A DNA stretch of 64,000 bases from Panagrolaimus kolymaensis (GCA_028622995.1 JAJQJQ010000011.1:2790001-2854000); one strand, 5' to 3'; positions 30,701-44,012 are shown, counted from the stretch's first letter. Numbers and translations: made by a program. The notes: generated from the sequence alone by a model not told the origin.

Positions 30701-33700
30701 GTTTTATTTTTCGGTTATCGGACTTTAAGCGAAAATGGAGTTTACGCTTTATTTTTAAAGACACCAACAAATGCCTTTATTTTTTACGTTTTATTTTCTT
30801 AGAATAAATGTGTTTATTCCATCGATTTTGTTTGTTGATTACCTAACAATGAGTAATATACAAAAGTTTGTGTAATTTCATGTTCTTTTGAATTGAATCT
30901 AATGAGAGTTTAAAGTTTAAATTTTTTTAAATAAAGGCATTGTAGACAAAGAAATTTTCTCAATAAATTTAATGAAAGTTATTTACGTATTTTTTATTTC
31001 TAAAAAGTTTTGATACCCCGAAAATGACTCAAATCATTTGTTTTTTTATTATTATTTTGTTTTGTAGTAAACCAAATGCGTAATTTGATTGCCAATGTTG
31101 TGCCGAAAAATTTGAGTCATCGTCACTTTTTAGTTTTAAACTTTCTAAGCTTTTTTATGCAATCGTCAACAAACAAAAATAATGGCTTTCAGAAGGTTTT
31201 ATTGCTAATGATAACGTGAGCTTTGAAATTAAACGTGACAAAAAAACTTTATACCCTTTTTTAAGTTTAATATCATAAAACTTTTCATTCAAAAAAACAA
31301 TAAATTTTTTTGGTCAAAATAATAAATAAAATAGCTGAAAAAATATTCCGGAAATAAAAGGCATTTCATTTTGTCGCGTGTCTTGTAGCACCAAAGTATG
31401 CTTCCATCCATCAAACGTAGAAAAGGTGGAAAAATGACTCTAATCGAGTGGAAATAAGAAATCATGCCGCCTTCAAGCTTTCAACTTTTTTTGCTTCAGA
31501 TTTTTTACTTTTAATTCTTGAATTTTTTTCTTCTTCACATTTTCTGATAATATTCTGAGTTTGTTTTTATGGACTTCAAGAGACTCGCCTTTGTCACCGT
31601 TCCATTTTTTGAAGTCATTCATAAAAAACATATAGAAGGCAGCAGCAAAGTTTTCAAAGAATGATACTTACTTTCCTGAAGTAAAAAAAACTCTGTTATT
31701 TCTCATGTTTCTTAAAACTATTGTTGCCTTTTTTGTTTTTTTTAGTTAAATGCATCCATGTGAAAAGTGTTTGTTTTTACCCTTTGGGAATTTACAACAA
31801 AAAAATAAATAGAGTCGAATGCCAACAAACAAATTTTTTTTCTTATTATCTCTTGTTTTTATTTTTTATGGAAAAATTATGCAAAGCCTACGTTGAAGAA
31901 GCTTCCGTGTCAAACGTCTGCCACTTTTGAATTGAAATCGAAGACGCGATTTGACAGAAAAAAGAACCATCCATTGGTCAGTTTTTTTTTGTAAAATACT
32001 TTCGTATTTTTGGCAAGAAAAAAAAATGGTCACAAAAAGTTTTTTTTCTTACAAAGTTTTGTTGCCATGGAAAGTTTTGCTTTTTTCTTTTGGTTGGTGA
32101 ACTTTTTACTAATAAGCTAGCGTAAAATATGTTTATGTTAACAGCAAGCTTCCACAACAGCTGCAGCATTCAGATGCAGAAGATTATAAATTTTGAGGGT
32201 TTTATTTTGTGCTTCGAATTTAAAAAAACCACTTCGATTCAAATTGAAATGAATCAATTATTTTTGCTAAAATAATTAATTTATTCGTCTTTAATTTTTT
32301 TTATATTGTTACACCAAGAAGGTTTAAAAAATATGGATGATACTGTTAACCAAGACTTTTTATATTAAAAAATGGAAAGTTCAAATAGAAAAATAATAAA
32401 GCTATTCCACTCACGCATTTATACTTTCAATGTTTAGCTTGACCTTTTTCATTCATAAAACGTGTGTATTCCGGTAAAAATCTCCTAAAATAACCTTGCA
32501 TTTTAAACTTCCGCTTTTGACATTAAAAGAAAAAAAAATAATTTTTTGAGTGATAAGCTTAGTCTTGTTTTTGGACTAGTTTTTTTGTCACTTTATTCTA
32601 TTTTATTCCTTTTTTTGCCTTCATTTTTATTTTTTTACTCGAATTCAATTTGTCTCAAATTTCACTTTCTTCCTCTAACCTTTCTTTATTCTGTGTTTTT
32701 TTAAAGCGACAGAAGAAACTACGACAAAACGTTTTTTTTCTCCATTTTTGCAAAAGTTTCATCTTCGGAAAAATAGACTTCCCTCATGTTTTTTTTGTTG
32801 TTGTTTCTGACTGACCCTTTCTTGTAAGCTCATTCTTTTTTTCTTCATTCCAAACAATAAAGAAGCTCGACTTTCATGGTTTCTTTCTTCTTCTTTTTTT
32901 CCAGGTGTTTCGTTATTCCGTCTTTTTCCCTGTTATTTTTTGATTCCTAATTTCCAACTTTCAATTATTACTACGACTTTTTTTTAACTTCGTAGCAGCA
33001 TAACTTCCGAACTCCTCTTTTTTACATATATCGAAGGCGAGAGTTGTTTCTTCAGTGTTGACATTTCCCACGCTTTTTTATCCATCCTTTTTAATTCATC
33101 AAAGATGTGTTTTAATTTTTTGACTTATCGCCTTTAATATTATAAAAATAGAAAAGGACATTTGTAATAATTTCTGAGAGTCAAAAAGAGTTTACCTAAT
33201 TAACCCAATATCGTGTTTAAATATTCATTTTCAAAATTTTTTATTATTAAAATTTTGTTGTGCTACGTGATTTGTTTAAAAAAGTTATAAAGCTTTTTTT
33301 ACAAATGGTATAATTGAATGATATCACATTATTTCCGGTTAAGGTCAAAATAAATACACCCGATTTTTCCTTATTACCAAACAGGTGATTTTAATTTGTT
33401 TATTTAAAAACACATAAGCTTTGCAAATTTCTCCCATGAGTTTTCTTTGTCGTACTTTTTATAAGAAAATTTTATTATATCTCTAACGAATTTTTTTTTC
33501 TAATCTTTTCAAGCTTTACTTTGTATTTTCATTTGATTTAATATTCCTATTTAAATTACTGTGTTTTTTAAACTTTTATGACTTTTATTATTGAAGTATC
33601 CTTCATCATTTTTGTAAAATTTTCTGCTCATTTTAGTTTTATCCTTTATTTTTTGAGATCTTTAACATATTTTTTTGATGTTTTGCTTGAAAAGCATTTA

Positions 33701-34405
33701 TGAGTTTTATCTGAAAATAGTCAGCTTCTGTTTCCATATACACTCATCATCTTGTCAAGATTTTGTTTATTCCTTTCTTAAAACTTTTTTTTCTACCTGG
33801 TGGCAATTTCCTGTCTAAAACATTTCCGTTGTTGGCTTTTCATTTTTTGAAGCTTCAAAGCTATATTTTAAAAATTACGAAACAATTTTAGAAAAGGATT
33901 GATGGAAGTCAGATGCCATTTTGACAGCAGCTTGCTTTTCAATGGCTTCTTTTCAAGGTGCTCCAATTCTTTCGAAACTTTAGCTATTGTTAAGATTTTT
34001 GACCATTTTAAATCTCGTCCTCTTCAGATTAAAAAATACTCTTTATTTAATTTTTATATAATCGAATTTTAGTATTTATTTAAAGGAACCAATGAACTTT
34101 TATTTTCGTCGGTTAAAGCTTAACATTTGGGTTGAAATTTTTTTCATGCATTTTGTGAGAGTTTTTTTATAATTAGTCCAAGAAATCTTATGGGAATTTG
34201 TGATTAAAGGTGTTTGTTTCGTTAAAATAAATTCTCAGGAGACATCAAGAAAAAAATATTGTCGCATAAAAAATTTTTTACTTTTACTTTTGCAAATTGT
34301 ATTTCGAGATTTTGTTAATTTCGCGTTTTTTCTCTTACATTTTTTTCATTATAAATTTAATAAATTCAGTGGTGTTATCGTATTTTTATTTTCAGAAAAA
34401 ACCAA
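27770..34405. other. 6.6-kb gene desert with a strand-composition switch
   Basis: No supportable gene. From 27.8 to about 28.9 kb the + strand is A-rich, as expected for the leader of the minus-strand pecanex gene. From about 29.2 kb to 34.4 kb it is T/C-rich on +, like nematode intron sequence of a plus-strand transcript. The switch near 29 kb could mark a divergent promoter for pecanex and the membrane-protein gene at 34,406. A TTTTCAG acceptor at 34,389-34,395 lies just before that gene's ATG. Confidence 0.45.
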
Positions 34406-37400
34406 ATGGAAGTTGAAGTATTACAACATTTTTTAATTTTATGCTGTTATGGCGGGGTGCCTTTTTTGGATTACCAACAACTTGGTAATAATATTAAACA
34501 TGAATCCACATCATCTCTCGATCCAACTGATTGGATTGCAGTTGATTCATCAGGTGAGGAAGTTTCATGAACTCAGAAAAGCTTAAGCTTACAAAGAGGA
34601 ACCTCGTTTTCTTTTGTTTAAACAAATAAATGATGAAAAAAAGAGAGATGCTTATTTTTTTTTTCTTGTTAGTGAGCAACACCGTGGGAATATTTTATTT
34701 TTGAGCGCAGCAAAAAAACGGAAAGTAAATAATAGCAAAGAGGATGATGATAAGGTTACGATCTATCAATTTCATAAAACGCGTCGAATTACAACCATCA
34801 AAGTAGTTGTTTTTAATTAAAATTAATTTGCTATTCTGGAAATTTGTTGATTTAAACTTTTTTAATAAACTAACAAAAAATGCCAAGTATAAAAGATAAT
34901 AATCACCAGACATTGCTTGCTCATAATGAATAGTTTTGTAAAATTTAGAATAAAAAAACCTAAAAAAATTTTAATTTTTGTTTTATTTATCTTTATCGCG
35001 TTAAAAAATTTGTCAAAAACCTCATTAAAAAGTATTAAAGCTTAAACATTAAAACAGATATACGAAATTCCCATCCATCTTCGATTGTTAACTGGCTAAT
35101 CAAAAATCAACGAGAAAAAAAAACACGCGGTTGCTAACTTATTTATTGTTTTTTTGTTGCAGGTTCACTTTTAAACGATACAATTCACCCAGAAATTTTA
35201 TCAAAAAATCCTTTCTTATCACATTTGATACCACCTAACACCTCTCTCGATCAGTGTGATTTATACAATTTAACTTTTTCCTCCGCTGGTGACGAACATT
35301 TATATGAACTTGGGCATGGAAAACTTTCTTGTCGGTAAGTTTTTTTTTATTTATTCCAAAATATTTCTTCTTCCTTTTTTATGAAATTTAACTCCCGATT
35401 TCAAAAAAAAACAAACTAAAATTAAAAGCAGCAGACGAGTGAGTGAAAGTGTGTGTGAGCTTTTATGCCGCTGCGGCCACATTCTAACTGCTCGCCTTTG
35501 GCAGCAACAGCAGCAAACGAGAATCAACAGCTTGATAAACATTCTCTCAACTCAAATTTGGAACTCGTTTTTTTTTGTTATTTGCTATGGCTTTTTTTAG
35601 CTTTTTTTCGGCTTTTGTTTGAACAAAAAAAATACATCCGCTTTTTTTAAAAAAAGGTTAGAGGTTAGCAAATTGGAAATTTATTAATTTCTAAAATAAA
35701 AACTACCTTATTTCTTTCCATTTGATTAACAACGCAAATTATTTTTAGCGTAAGAATTACCCGCTTTTTGTATTTAATAAATACTTTATAACAAGTTTAA
35801 ATTAAAATAAATTTTTGAAATATTTCTTCCTTTAAAAAATGCTTTTTAGGTGTCCATTAAGTCGAACAGGCGTTGCTTGTCAAATTCATTCAAATCCACC
35901 GCAAGCTTTGTCATCATCCACAACAACAACTAAAAATATGGGAGCTGATCCATTTGCAACCTATATGCTAGTTTCAGTATTTTTAATGGGAGCTATGATT
36001 TTATTATTTTCTGTAAGTTTTTTTAAAGTTTAAAAAAATTTTGAAAACGCACTTTTATTTTTGTTTAAAAACTCTGGCGATGAACTTAAAAATTTCATCG
36101 TTTTTTTCTTTGTGGTGGAAAAAAAATACATAACAACAGCAGACGATAGAGGATGGAGAGGAAGAGCAGATGTAATCCATTGAGTCAACAAGCCGCGAAC
36201 AAGCTAGCAAAGCTTTGCTCCTCTTCTTCTTCCGAGAGTTTTTTTTTCATGGAGAAAAAAAAAACAAAAACAAGATCAATTGAAGAAGTAGAAAAAAAAA
36301 TGCACCTGAAATGAAATTTCAGCAAATAAGAATACCTAAAAAAAATTTACCTCCGGGGTCGAAAGTGACAAAAAAAAGTTCAAAAAATGGGAGTAAAAAA
36401 ATAGTTTTTTTATTTTTTTGTTTGTTTCGAAGCTTTATTGCGTGGGAAACATCCCTCTCGTTAGAATAGCTTCCGTCTTTCCATTAATTAAACCGTAATG
36501 GAATCTAAAACGTAATAAATTTTTTTGAGGATCATCGCTGTTTTACTTTTTAACAAATATTTGTGAATTTTTTTTGCTAAGTAAAAGTATTTTTTACGTA
36601 ACCCAATTATTTGGGAAGTTTACTTTTATGTTAAAGGAGAGAAAAAGGAGACGATAGACTCAGTAGCGTCATAGTTGGTCGATAGATAGCAAGCGTGACT
36701 TTACGCAATTGTTAATATTCACACGTTTTTATGTTCCAAGCTTATAGGTTTTTTAATAGCTTAGTCAAATTCCAAAGTTTTATTGTTCTAGTATTTCTTG
36801 AAGCTGGGGCGATATCAACACAATAGTTGAATTTTGAAACAATCATCTGTTTTTTTAATGCACCCAAAAAAACATAGTTTTTTTCCTTCAAAGCTTGCCG
36901 CCATTTTTGTTATAACTTTTCCGACAAGTTTTGAGAAGGGTTGATAAAAAAAATAAAAAACAGCATTTTTGTCATCCTCCTTGAAAGATGATTCATTGCC
37001 GTTTTGGATTTCATATATTTCAACATAGCCATGGCATTTTTTCTAAAATGAAAAATCTTTAAAAATTTATCATTTTTTCCCATAAATTTTTTTAGCCAAA
37101 TGTTTTTGTTCATGGACTTTCTTTCAAACAAGCGCCATTGTTTTTTTACTTTTCCTCTCTTCCTCTGCAATTTCCTCTCTAAGCAAAGCTCAATAAATCA
37201 TTCTCCCTTTCATAAGGCACTTTTTTCTTTACCGCATTTTTTTTACTATTTTTTTCTTTCAAAAAATGCCCAATGGGCAGTGTTTGCATTTATTTTTTTT
37301 CTTCAACAATGGCTACTCCTTCGACTTCTGTTAGCTTGCTTCTTCTGTCAAAAACAAGCTATAGCTCTAAACAACATTGCAGAAAAAAAATTCTCTCTTT

Positions 37401-39389
37401 TTTTTATACTTTTTATGGCATTACTTTTTTTGAGGCTGCATGCCACTTTTTTTCTTTTTCTTCTCTTCCCTCTCTTTCACGGACTTCCATTTTTTTCGTA
37501 AAAAAAGAAACAGAAGCAAAGAAAAAAATAAAGCTTTTTTTGCCATTGAAGAAACTTAACAGAGTTAAGCCTTCTTTAGAGAGCGTGCAAAAAAGTGGCA
37601 AAAGAAAGAAAAAATAAAGCCAAAGTAGGAAGAGGATTGGACAAAGTATGTCCATCTCATTTCAATGGTAAAAAAATGTGAAGAAATACGTATAAAAAAT
37701 TTAAATGTATTTTTACTATTGTCGTCGTTAAAAGTATATATAAAATAAAAAGTACGCGACATCTTGCGGTCGTTGTTTGTCTTGTGATTCTTTCTTTATT
37801 TTAATGGCATCATTTTTTTATTACAATATTTACTTCCAAGCTTTAAAACTTTATTTTTTTGTAAAATTTAAAAAATAAGCTTCTTTAAAAACATTAAATT
37901 TTTACTTTGTTCTCTGTCAAAATTTAATTCTATGAATCAGAAACTACGGTTTACGGTGTGATTTTTTTGTATGTATTTTCAAGTTTCATGCGTGTAGCTC
38001 TTGTGATTTTTAAGTTTTCAAAAAGTATTATCTCTCAAAAAAAAATAATGTTAAACATAGTTATTCCTAGAAAAAAAATTTTTTCAATGGGTTGGTACTT
38101 AACCCTTTCTCTGAAGATTGCAAACAATTGAAAAGAATTTCTTTGTTACTGTCGAAAAAAAGAAATAAAGAAACCATTGTATTACAGTTTTTAAGCTTTA
38201 ACAAAAGCCGCTTGCTTCATCATCCTTTGCCTTGCAGCATTTTCACTTTTTTTATTTCTCTGATTTTTAACGTTTTTTCTTTTTTTGGGTATTTGTTTGT
38301 TATGATTTGAAAGCTTTGTTTCCTAAAAAAGCAACACTATTTTTGATTGTTTTTTGCCCTCCTTTCTACAAACAACTCATCCAACAAAAAAATCAACTTC
38401 CGAGTTTTCATGATTGTTGTTGCTAAACAATAAAATCCCACTCCCATTTTTTTGAGCCACTTTTTTGGACTCATAAAATAAAAATAGAGATAGAGAATAA
38501 TGTCATCACACATTCGCCCGTCCTCTGGGTTGCTGCTTTTGTTTTGCTTATTTGTTTTTGCATCCTAAAAAATTTTAATGTCAAAAAACTGTCTCTTTTC
38601 TTATCAACCTTTTTATTTTTCATTGCCTCATTTGAGAAAAAAAAATTTGAACGCTTTTTGAAAACGAGAGGATTAAAATTGTGTGAGAGATTAATGGTTG
38701 CGGAATGTTGTTACATTTCTTTAACTTTCATCAGCTGCTAGTAGTTGCCGCTGCAACCAATGATGGGTGGCGGCCGAAAACAGTTGGCATGTTTCACTTT
38801 TAAAATTTGAACTTTTTCCTTAAAATTAATGAATGAACCGAAGACTTTTTAAAATGATTTTTAAACCTTTTCAAAGCGTTGCATTTCGTTTATTTTATTT
38901 AAAAAAAATTAAATTCAAAGTATTGAAAGGTTTCAATTTTTAGATGATGCGTGGTTGCTTTTGCGATTGCTTTGGAGGCTTCCAAAATCCTTTCAAACGA
39001 GATAACGATGAACCTTTGGATCCCGTAGCTATCAGCCGATGCCTTCATGCCGTTAATGAATATGAGGAAAAGCAAAAGCATGTAAGTTTTAAGAAATTAT
39101 ATCAAAAATATTATGGGAATCTTTCGTTCAAAAACGAAATAAGTTTTCTCAAAAGTATTGTACCTTTTCAATGTTTTAATTTCAGCCTGATGTTAATCGG
39201 CCCTTGATATCATCAGTCAGTGAAAATTTTGCTGCCCCATACAATGATACGGTATATCAACCACTTCCACCACCATTATCTCAACAATATCCATCCGCTC
39301 CACGAAATTGCAGTCCTCCACCCTCGTATCGCTCTGAAAAAGGTTCAATGGAATATCTTCCTGGTGCCAATGCTAAAACTCAATTATAA
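34406..39389 (+). CDS. Type I single-pass membrane protein with PPxY tail, unnamed
   Basis: Exons 34406-34553, 35163-35334, 35850-36012, 38944-39081 and 39186-39389; 274 codons. The start is a short hydrophobic leader (FLILCCYGGVPFL), then an ectodomain with N-glycosylation sites and a half EGF-like motif (SCRCPLSRTGVAC: C-x-C-x8-C, only four cysteines in all). A membrane span at about 141-161 is followed by a Cys-rich juxtamembrane stretch (RGCFCDCFGGF) and a Pro-rich tail with PPPSY at 251-255, a PPxY site for WW domains of Nedd4-type ligases. The layout recalls VOPP1/WBP1 or Shisa adaptors, but I cannot name it. Introns of 609, 515 and 2,931 bp are far longer than the usual 50 bp here. The ATG follows a TTTTCAG acceptor by 10 bases. 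Confidence 0.72.
36013..38943 (+). other. 2.9-kb intron of the PPxY membrane-protein gene
   Basis: GTAAGT opens it and TTTTTAG closes it. It is T-rich on +. Two patches are noticeably GC-richer than their surroundings, at 36140-36245 and 38745-38790, and may be regulatory. Long Phe/Leu-rich open frames inside it (for example 37100-37501) are products of T-runs, not genes. Confidence 0.55.
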
Positions 39390-40544
39390 AAAAAAGCTTT
39401 TTTACTTTTATAAACAAAGAATCAACGGGTTTTTTATTGTGTCATTTTTTCCTTTTCTCAAATCTTTCTCTCCCTTTTATTAAATCTGCTTTTTTCTTAA
39501 AAAGTTAAAAATCTCTATGGAAAAAATAATATTCATGAAATTTTTTATAAATATTAAAACGGTGTAACTAACCCTTACTTTATTTTTTTGACTTATGTCA
39601 TCTCGGTGATTAAAAAGAATGAAAAAAGATTTGGCCAGCTTTTTGTTTATCCTTCACAAATCTCATCACCCTTAAAAGCATTTTATTCTCAAGAATTTTC
39701 TTTTATCTCCCTTCTTTTTTTACGTAAAAAATATTTTGCCTTATTATTTTTTCTTTTTAACTTTCTTTTTTCTAAACAAAAAACCGTTATTCAGTTTTGG
39801 CCCGCAAAAAAAATTATTAACTCAAATGTCTTACGAAATCTCAGTTTTTGATTTGTATATTTGTAGTAATCGGTTGTTTTTAATCGTGAAAAAAATAAAA
39901 CTTTTATTTAATTTATTTTATTAATGAACACAAAGCTTCTTCTATTCAAAGCTTTCACAAAAAAAGAAAAGAAAAGATAAACTTAAAAAATTTTGATTTC
40001 ACATTTTTGTTTCGTATTCGATTTACCATTGCATTAAATTAAGATAAAAAGGTTTTGTTAAGTAAATGTTTTTACGATAAAATAAGTATGATTATTTTGT
40101 GTTTTTACTTTTTAAACATTAGAAGATTTAAATTTATTAAAACACATACTTTTTTTGCAATGAAAAAAGTCTCAATAAAAGAGCCCAATTTTTTCCAAAC
40201 TCAATTGGCGCAGTGGTTGTTTGATGCATATTTGCAAACAAAAAAGACAAGTTCAATTCCGTGTGCAATGATTATAACGTTTGAAAACATTTACTGACAA
40301 TCTCTGATTTTCTGATAGGAAGAGTATGAAGCACACGTTTTTATCCTTTTTTCATTAGTTCTCTTTATCATTTCCCAAGAACGTAACAAAAAGCCGCCAG
40401 AAATTGGATGAAAAGAGTAAAAAATTTGAATAACTTTTTTTTAACGATCAAACCTTTTTTCCTTTACTTTATTTTCATTTCAAAAAGCAATCATTACTAC
40501 GATCGACGTTGTTTGCAGCAAAGTAATCAAATCTTGAAAAAATC
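39390..40544. other. Intergenic, 3' UTR and CK1 upstream region
   Basis: About 1.15 kb of T- then A-rich sequence between two plus-strand genes. No gene, repeat or RNA recognised; a TTTGCAG at 40513-40519 before the kinase ATG could be a leader acceptor. Confidence 0.45.
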
Positions 40545-42058
40545 ATGGGTGGTCAAAAAAATGGCGATTCTTTTGTGGAAACTCAAACACCAACCGTTGA
40601 TTCTCCAACTCCAATGATAACTGATGCAAAAGAACTCGAACCAATTCCTGAAAATCAAGCAAAACCAATTCGTCTTCGATTTGGACAAAGATTTGGTGAT
40701 TGGAAAATTTGTGAAAAGTTGGATGAAGGCGGATTTGGACAAGTTTGATTTTATATTTTTTTAAATTAAATTATTTATGTAATTTTTTAGGTATTCAAAG
40801 TTCAACATGTCAAAGTTCCAAAACTTTATGCTGCATTAAAAGCTGAACCAACGGATATTGAAGGTGGATCTGCGATAAAGCTGGAATCAAAAGTTTTGAT
40901 TAGAATGAATGCTGCAGCAAGAAATGAGCGACGTCAACATATTGTTTATTTGTATTATGCACGAAAACGAAAGCGATTCAATTACATGATTGTAACATTA
41001 TTGGGCGAAAATTTGAAAAATGTAAAGATGCTTTGTCCCGATGAAAAAGTTCCCGCCTCTACTTGGGTTAGAATTGGAATTCAATGTTTATACTGTATCA
41101 AATTGGTTCATGATGTTGGTAAGTAGCTTTTTTGAAGTCAATTTAGTTCATTCTTATTAATATTTTAGGCTATATTCATCGCGACATAAAACCTGGTAAT
41201 TTTGTTATGGGACATTCATCGGATCTTCAACGCTCTCGCTTGGTTTATGTAGTGGATTTTGGTTTAGCTCGATCATATGCAATTGAACATAATGGAAATT
41301 GGATGGTAAGAAGAGCTCGAGGATCTGTGGAATTTCGTGGTACCGCTCGTTATTGTAGTCCAGCCGTTCATGAAAAATACGAACAAGGCCGTAGAGATGT
41401 GAGTTATTATTTAATTTTTATAACAACAATTACCTTAACAAATATAACCAAATTAAAAATAATAATATTGAATAACTTGAAAATCTTTCTATTCTTCATC
41501 AGCAATTATGTTCTTACAGGATATCTTCTCCCTCATGTATATGCTCATTGAATTTCATTGTGGTCTTCCATGGCAAAAAGAAAAAGCTCGTGAACGTTTA
41601 GAAGCTATCAAACTTGGTATCTCTGATAATATTTTAATGAAACATTTTCCTGGTAAGTGCTTTAAAATAAATCCTTCTTTCTAAAAATAAATTTTTTAGA
41701 AGAAATGCATCAAATTCTACCATATCTTCGAAGTTTGAATTGTTATAATCGGCCGGATTACACTTATATTTATGATTGCTTTTTACGTTTAATGCGTCGT
41801 TTGAGAGTTAATTACAATGATAAATATGAATGGGAATCCGATGCCCAACATCAAATATTTGTAAGTTTTACATTTTTTAGATGGACTTAATAATGTTAAA
41901 ATTTTTAGCTTCGAAGTCATCCAAAAAGAAATGATTATGAACATCCTGAAGATTTCTTCACTTATGATCCAATTGGAATAAATGATCCACCTCAAAAAGG
42001 AGAAAGAACGTTTGAAGATTTGCGTAATAGTAAACGAAAAGTTGAAGGACGTAATTAA
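40545..42058 (+). CDS. Casein kinase 1-family protein kinase (nematode-type)
   Basis: Exons 40545-40742, 40791-41118, 41169-41398, 41520-41652, 41700-41860 and 41909-42058; 399 codons. A 45-residue acidic/Pro leader precedes the kinase domain: LDEGGFGQVFKV loop, AALKAE lysine, HRDIKPGN (H179, D181), VVDFGLARSY (DFG D205) and GTARYCSP, the CK1-type activation segment that replaces APE. All catalytic residues are present. The tail is short and charged, without the lipid-modified or long C-terminus of vertebrate CK1 gamma or delta. It looks like the worm-expanded TTBK-like/CK1 group, many members of which are sperm-enriched in C. elegans. Substrates are unknown. Confidence 0.9.
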
Positions 42059-42485
42059 AATTTTTTAACATTTTATTACATTTTGCAATTATGTATTTAT
42101 TTATATTTGCTTTAACATACCAACAATAAATGGATATCATTGTATTGAATGAAGTTTTACACGGATTTACTTGTACTCAAAAGTTACGATAATAAATCAA
42201 TAATTAATGGTTGTTTAAAGCAAACAGAATTGGTAATAATTTTTATTGTTCAAGTTACTTGTGTAGCTATGCAAGGACATGCAAAGTGAAATAATTCTCT
42301 TGTAATAAAAAATGTATTAAACTACAATAAAAATGTCAAACTTAAATTATTTATAATTATGCGACTATAGCAGCAGGTGAAATTAAACACAATGTCCATA
42401 AAATAAATGTATTATTATTGCAACTCAAAAATTGTTAATTTGTTTAGTTGAGTCTATAAAATTTTATTGGTGTGTGAAAGCAAGG
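42059..42485. other. Intergenic spacer
   Basis: Short AT-rich space between the CK1 gene and the Srh pseudogene; AATAAA words near 42126 fit the kinase 3' end. Nothing else seen. Confidence 0.45.
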
Positions 42486-43419
42486 ATGAAAAATCTTTCA
42501 CGATTTTCATATCTTACTATAGCCGATTTATACCATCCACAAATAGATTTTTATGTTAACATTTTTAATAGCATTATTTTTTCCATCAATACTTTGTTGT
42601 TTCCAATTATAATTTATGTGATTCAAACTCAATCAACAAAGCATATGAGAATTTACAAGTACCTACTGATTCTGCAATTGATTTTTGGATACCTTTTCCA
42701 CATAATTCACTTCACTTGGCAACCTTAGCTTTTATGGCCTTTAAGAGTTGCATATCCTTCAGGAATTATAAATTTTGGGCCTCAAACTGTGTACATTTTC
42801 TTTCCATTGGAAGTAGCTGCCGTTATTACAATTGCAATAGTTCAAATTTTTATTGTCGTTTATCGATTACTTTCTACATACCCGCATTCAAAATTATATT
42901 GTGTTTATCGAAATCCAAAAATATTTTATTCAATTTTGTTTGCTTCGATGATAGTTGCGGAATGGGCTGTTAGTAAGTGCATAAATGAACTTAGAAAATA
43001 TTGAACTCATTTTGTATTACAGCTATTTTTTTTTTCATTCGCCGAATGCAAACAATGAAAAGGGTTGAAAGTCAAGCAACGTTTCAAATTCATCGAATGC
43101 TTTTCAAGTTAACTTTACTTTACATAGTTTTTATATGTTTTCAAAATACTATTTCAGAGCTTTAATAACTCAAATGATAACAGTTGTAATTTGTTTATTT
43201 TTTCCTGTGGAAATGTTTTTAATGCTTAATTATTTTGAAGTTTCATGGGGTTCTTATGTTATAACTCCATGTTTAGCAATTATCAACCTTCACATGATTA
43301 TCGAATCCATGGCATTGATAAAATACATAAAATCATACCGTAACTTTTTCACTGAAAATTTGTGTTTTTTGGCTCCATCAATACCGAATCGAATCGAAGC
43401 AATGCAATCAAAGCAATAA
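42486..43419 (+). pseudogene. Srh/Str-type chemoreceptor with in-frame stop
   Basis: Exons 42486-42972, 43023-43107 and 43158-43419 join in frame over 278 codons, and the product aligns along its length with worm 7TM chemoreceptors of the Srh/Str superfamily: MRIYKYLLILQ in TM2, a P-x-L-L-W-P block, VAYPSGI, MLFKALITQM before TM6 and a SMALI(K) segment at the end of TM7. A TAG at 42726-42728 sits exactly where the family has an ordinary residue between Pro and Leu-Leu at the end of TM2. No other damage is visible. An intron skipping the stop (42659-42728) can be drawn but shifts the frame into another stop. So this is a young pseudogene, a null allele or a base error. The protein is slightly short for the family. 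Confidence 0.75.
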
Positions 43420-43515
43420 ATTTATCTATGCGACCAATTCCAGAAATAAATGCTTAAATTTTATATTTTATTCATCATTTTTATTTACACTCATAAAATC
43501 AAAAGTAAAAAGGAA

Positions 43516-44012
43516 TTATTGAGTTTTAAATACTTCATTGGCAGTGCAAATGGCAACATAATTTTGTTCAACCGAATGGGTTCCATGAGCGTTAGTTGCA
43601 ACAACCTTGTAAACACCTTGATCGGTTTTTGTTGGGTTCTAAAAAAGTAATCAAACATTAAATTATAAAATTAATAATTATTGCAAATTCTAAAAAGCAG
43701 CTGCTTAGCATTCGTAGTATAATAAAAAAAAATTTGTAGCTTAAACAATCTTAACTTTGATCTTTAGAATTCGGCAGAAACTAATGTAGTTTTTGAAAGA
43801 AAAACACATACCTTCATAATTAGAGTGCAAACCCATTTTCCAACTTGTTTCTTTACTTTTGTTACATATCGATCACCAGTAAGTTCTTTGTCTTTCAAAA
43901 ACCATTGAACTTTAGGTTCAGGATTGGCATTTAAAATGCATTCAAATAAAACAGAACCATCGGGTTTGTTAATAATGGATGGAGGTTTATCGAAAAATGG
44001 ACCAAGAACCAT
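43516..44012 (-). CDS. Single immunoglobulin (I-set) domain protein
   Basis: Exons 44012-43812 and 43638-43516 in coding order; 107 codons, one phase-0 intron. One I-set Ig domain fills the protein: PPSIINKPDGSVLFECIL carries the first Cys, QWFLKDKEL the core Trp, and DQGVYKVVATNAHG the last strand. In place of the second canonical Cys the strand reads YKV, as in intracellular muscle Ig domains of titin or twitchin type. No signal peptide from the chosen ATG; the frame is open and hydrophobic upstream but lacks an ATG. Probably an intracellular, possibly muscle, adaptor; the role is inference. It converges with the Srh pseudogene, 97 bp apart. Confidence 0.75.

Noticed and set aside
37100..37501. 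133-codon Phe/Leu-rich plus-strand open frame in the 2.9-kb intron.
   Set aside because: Composition is exactly what T/C-runs give; no conserved motif, start context or splice structure.
42659..42728. A possible intron (GTACCT...CCTTAG) that would splice out the stop codon in the Srh gene.
   Set aside because: Removing these 70 bases shifts the frame, hits a new stop within a few codons, and deletes most of conserved TM2.
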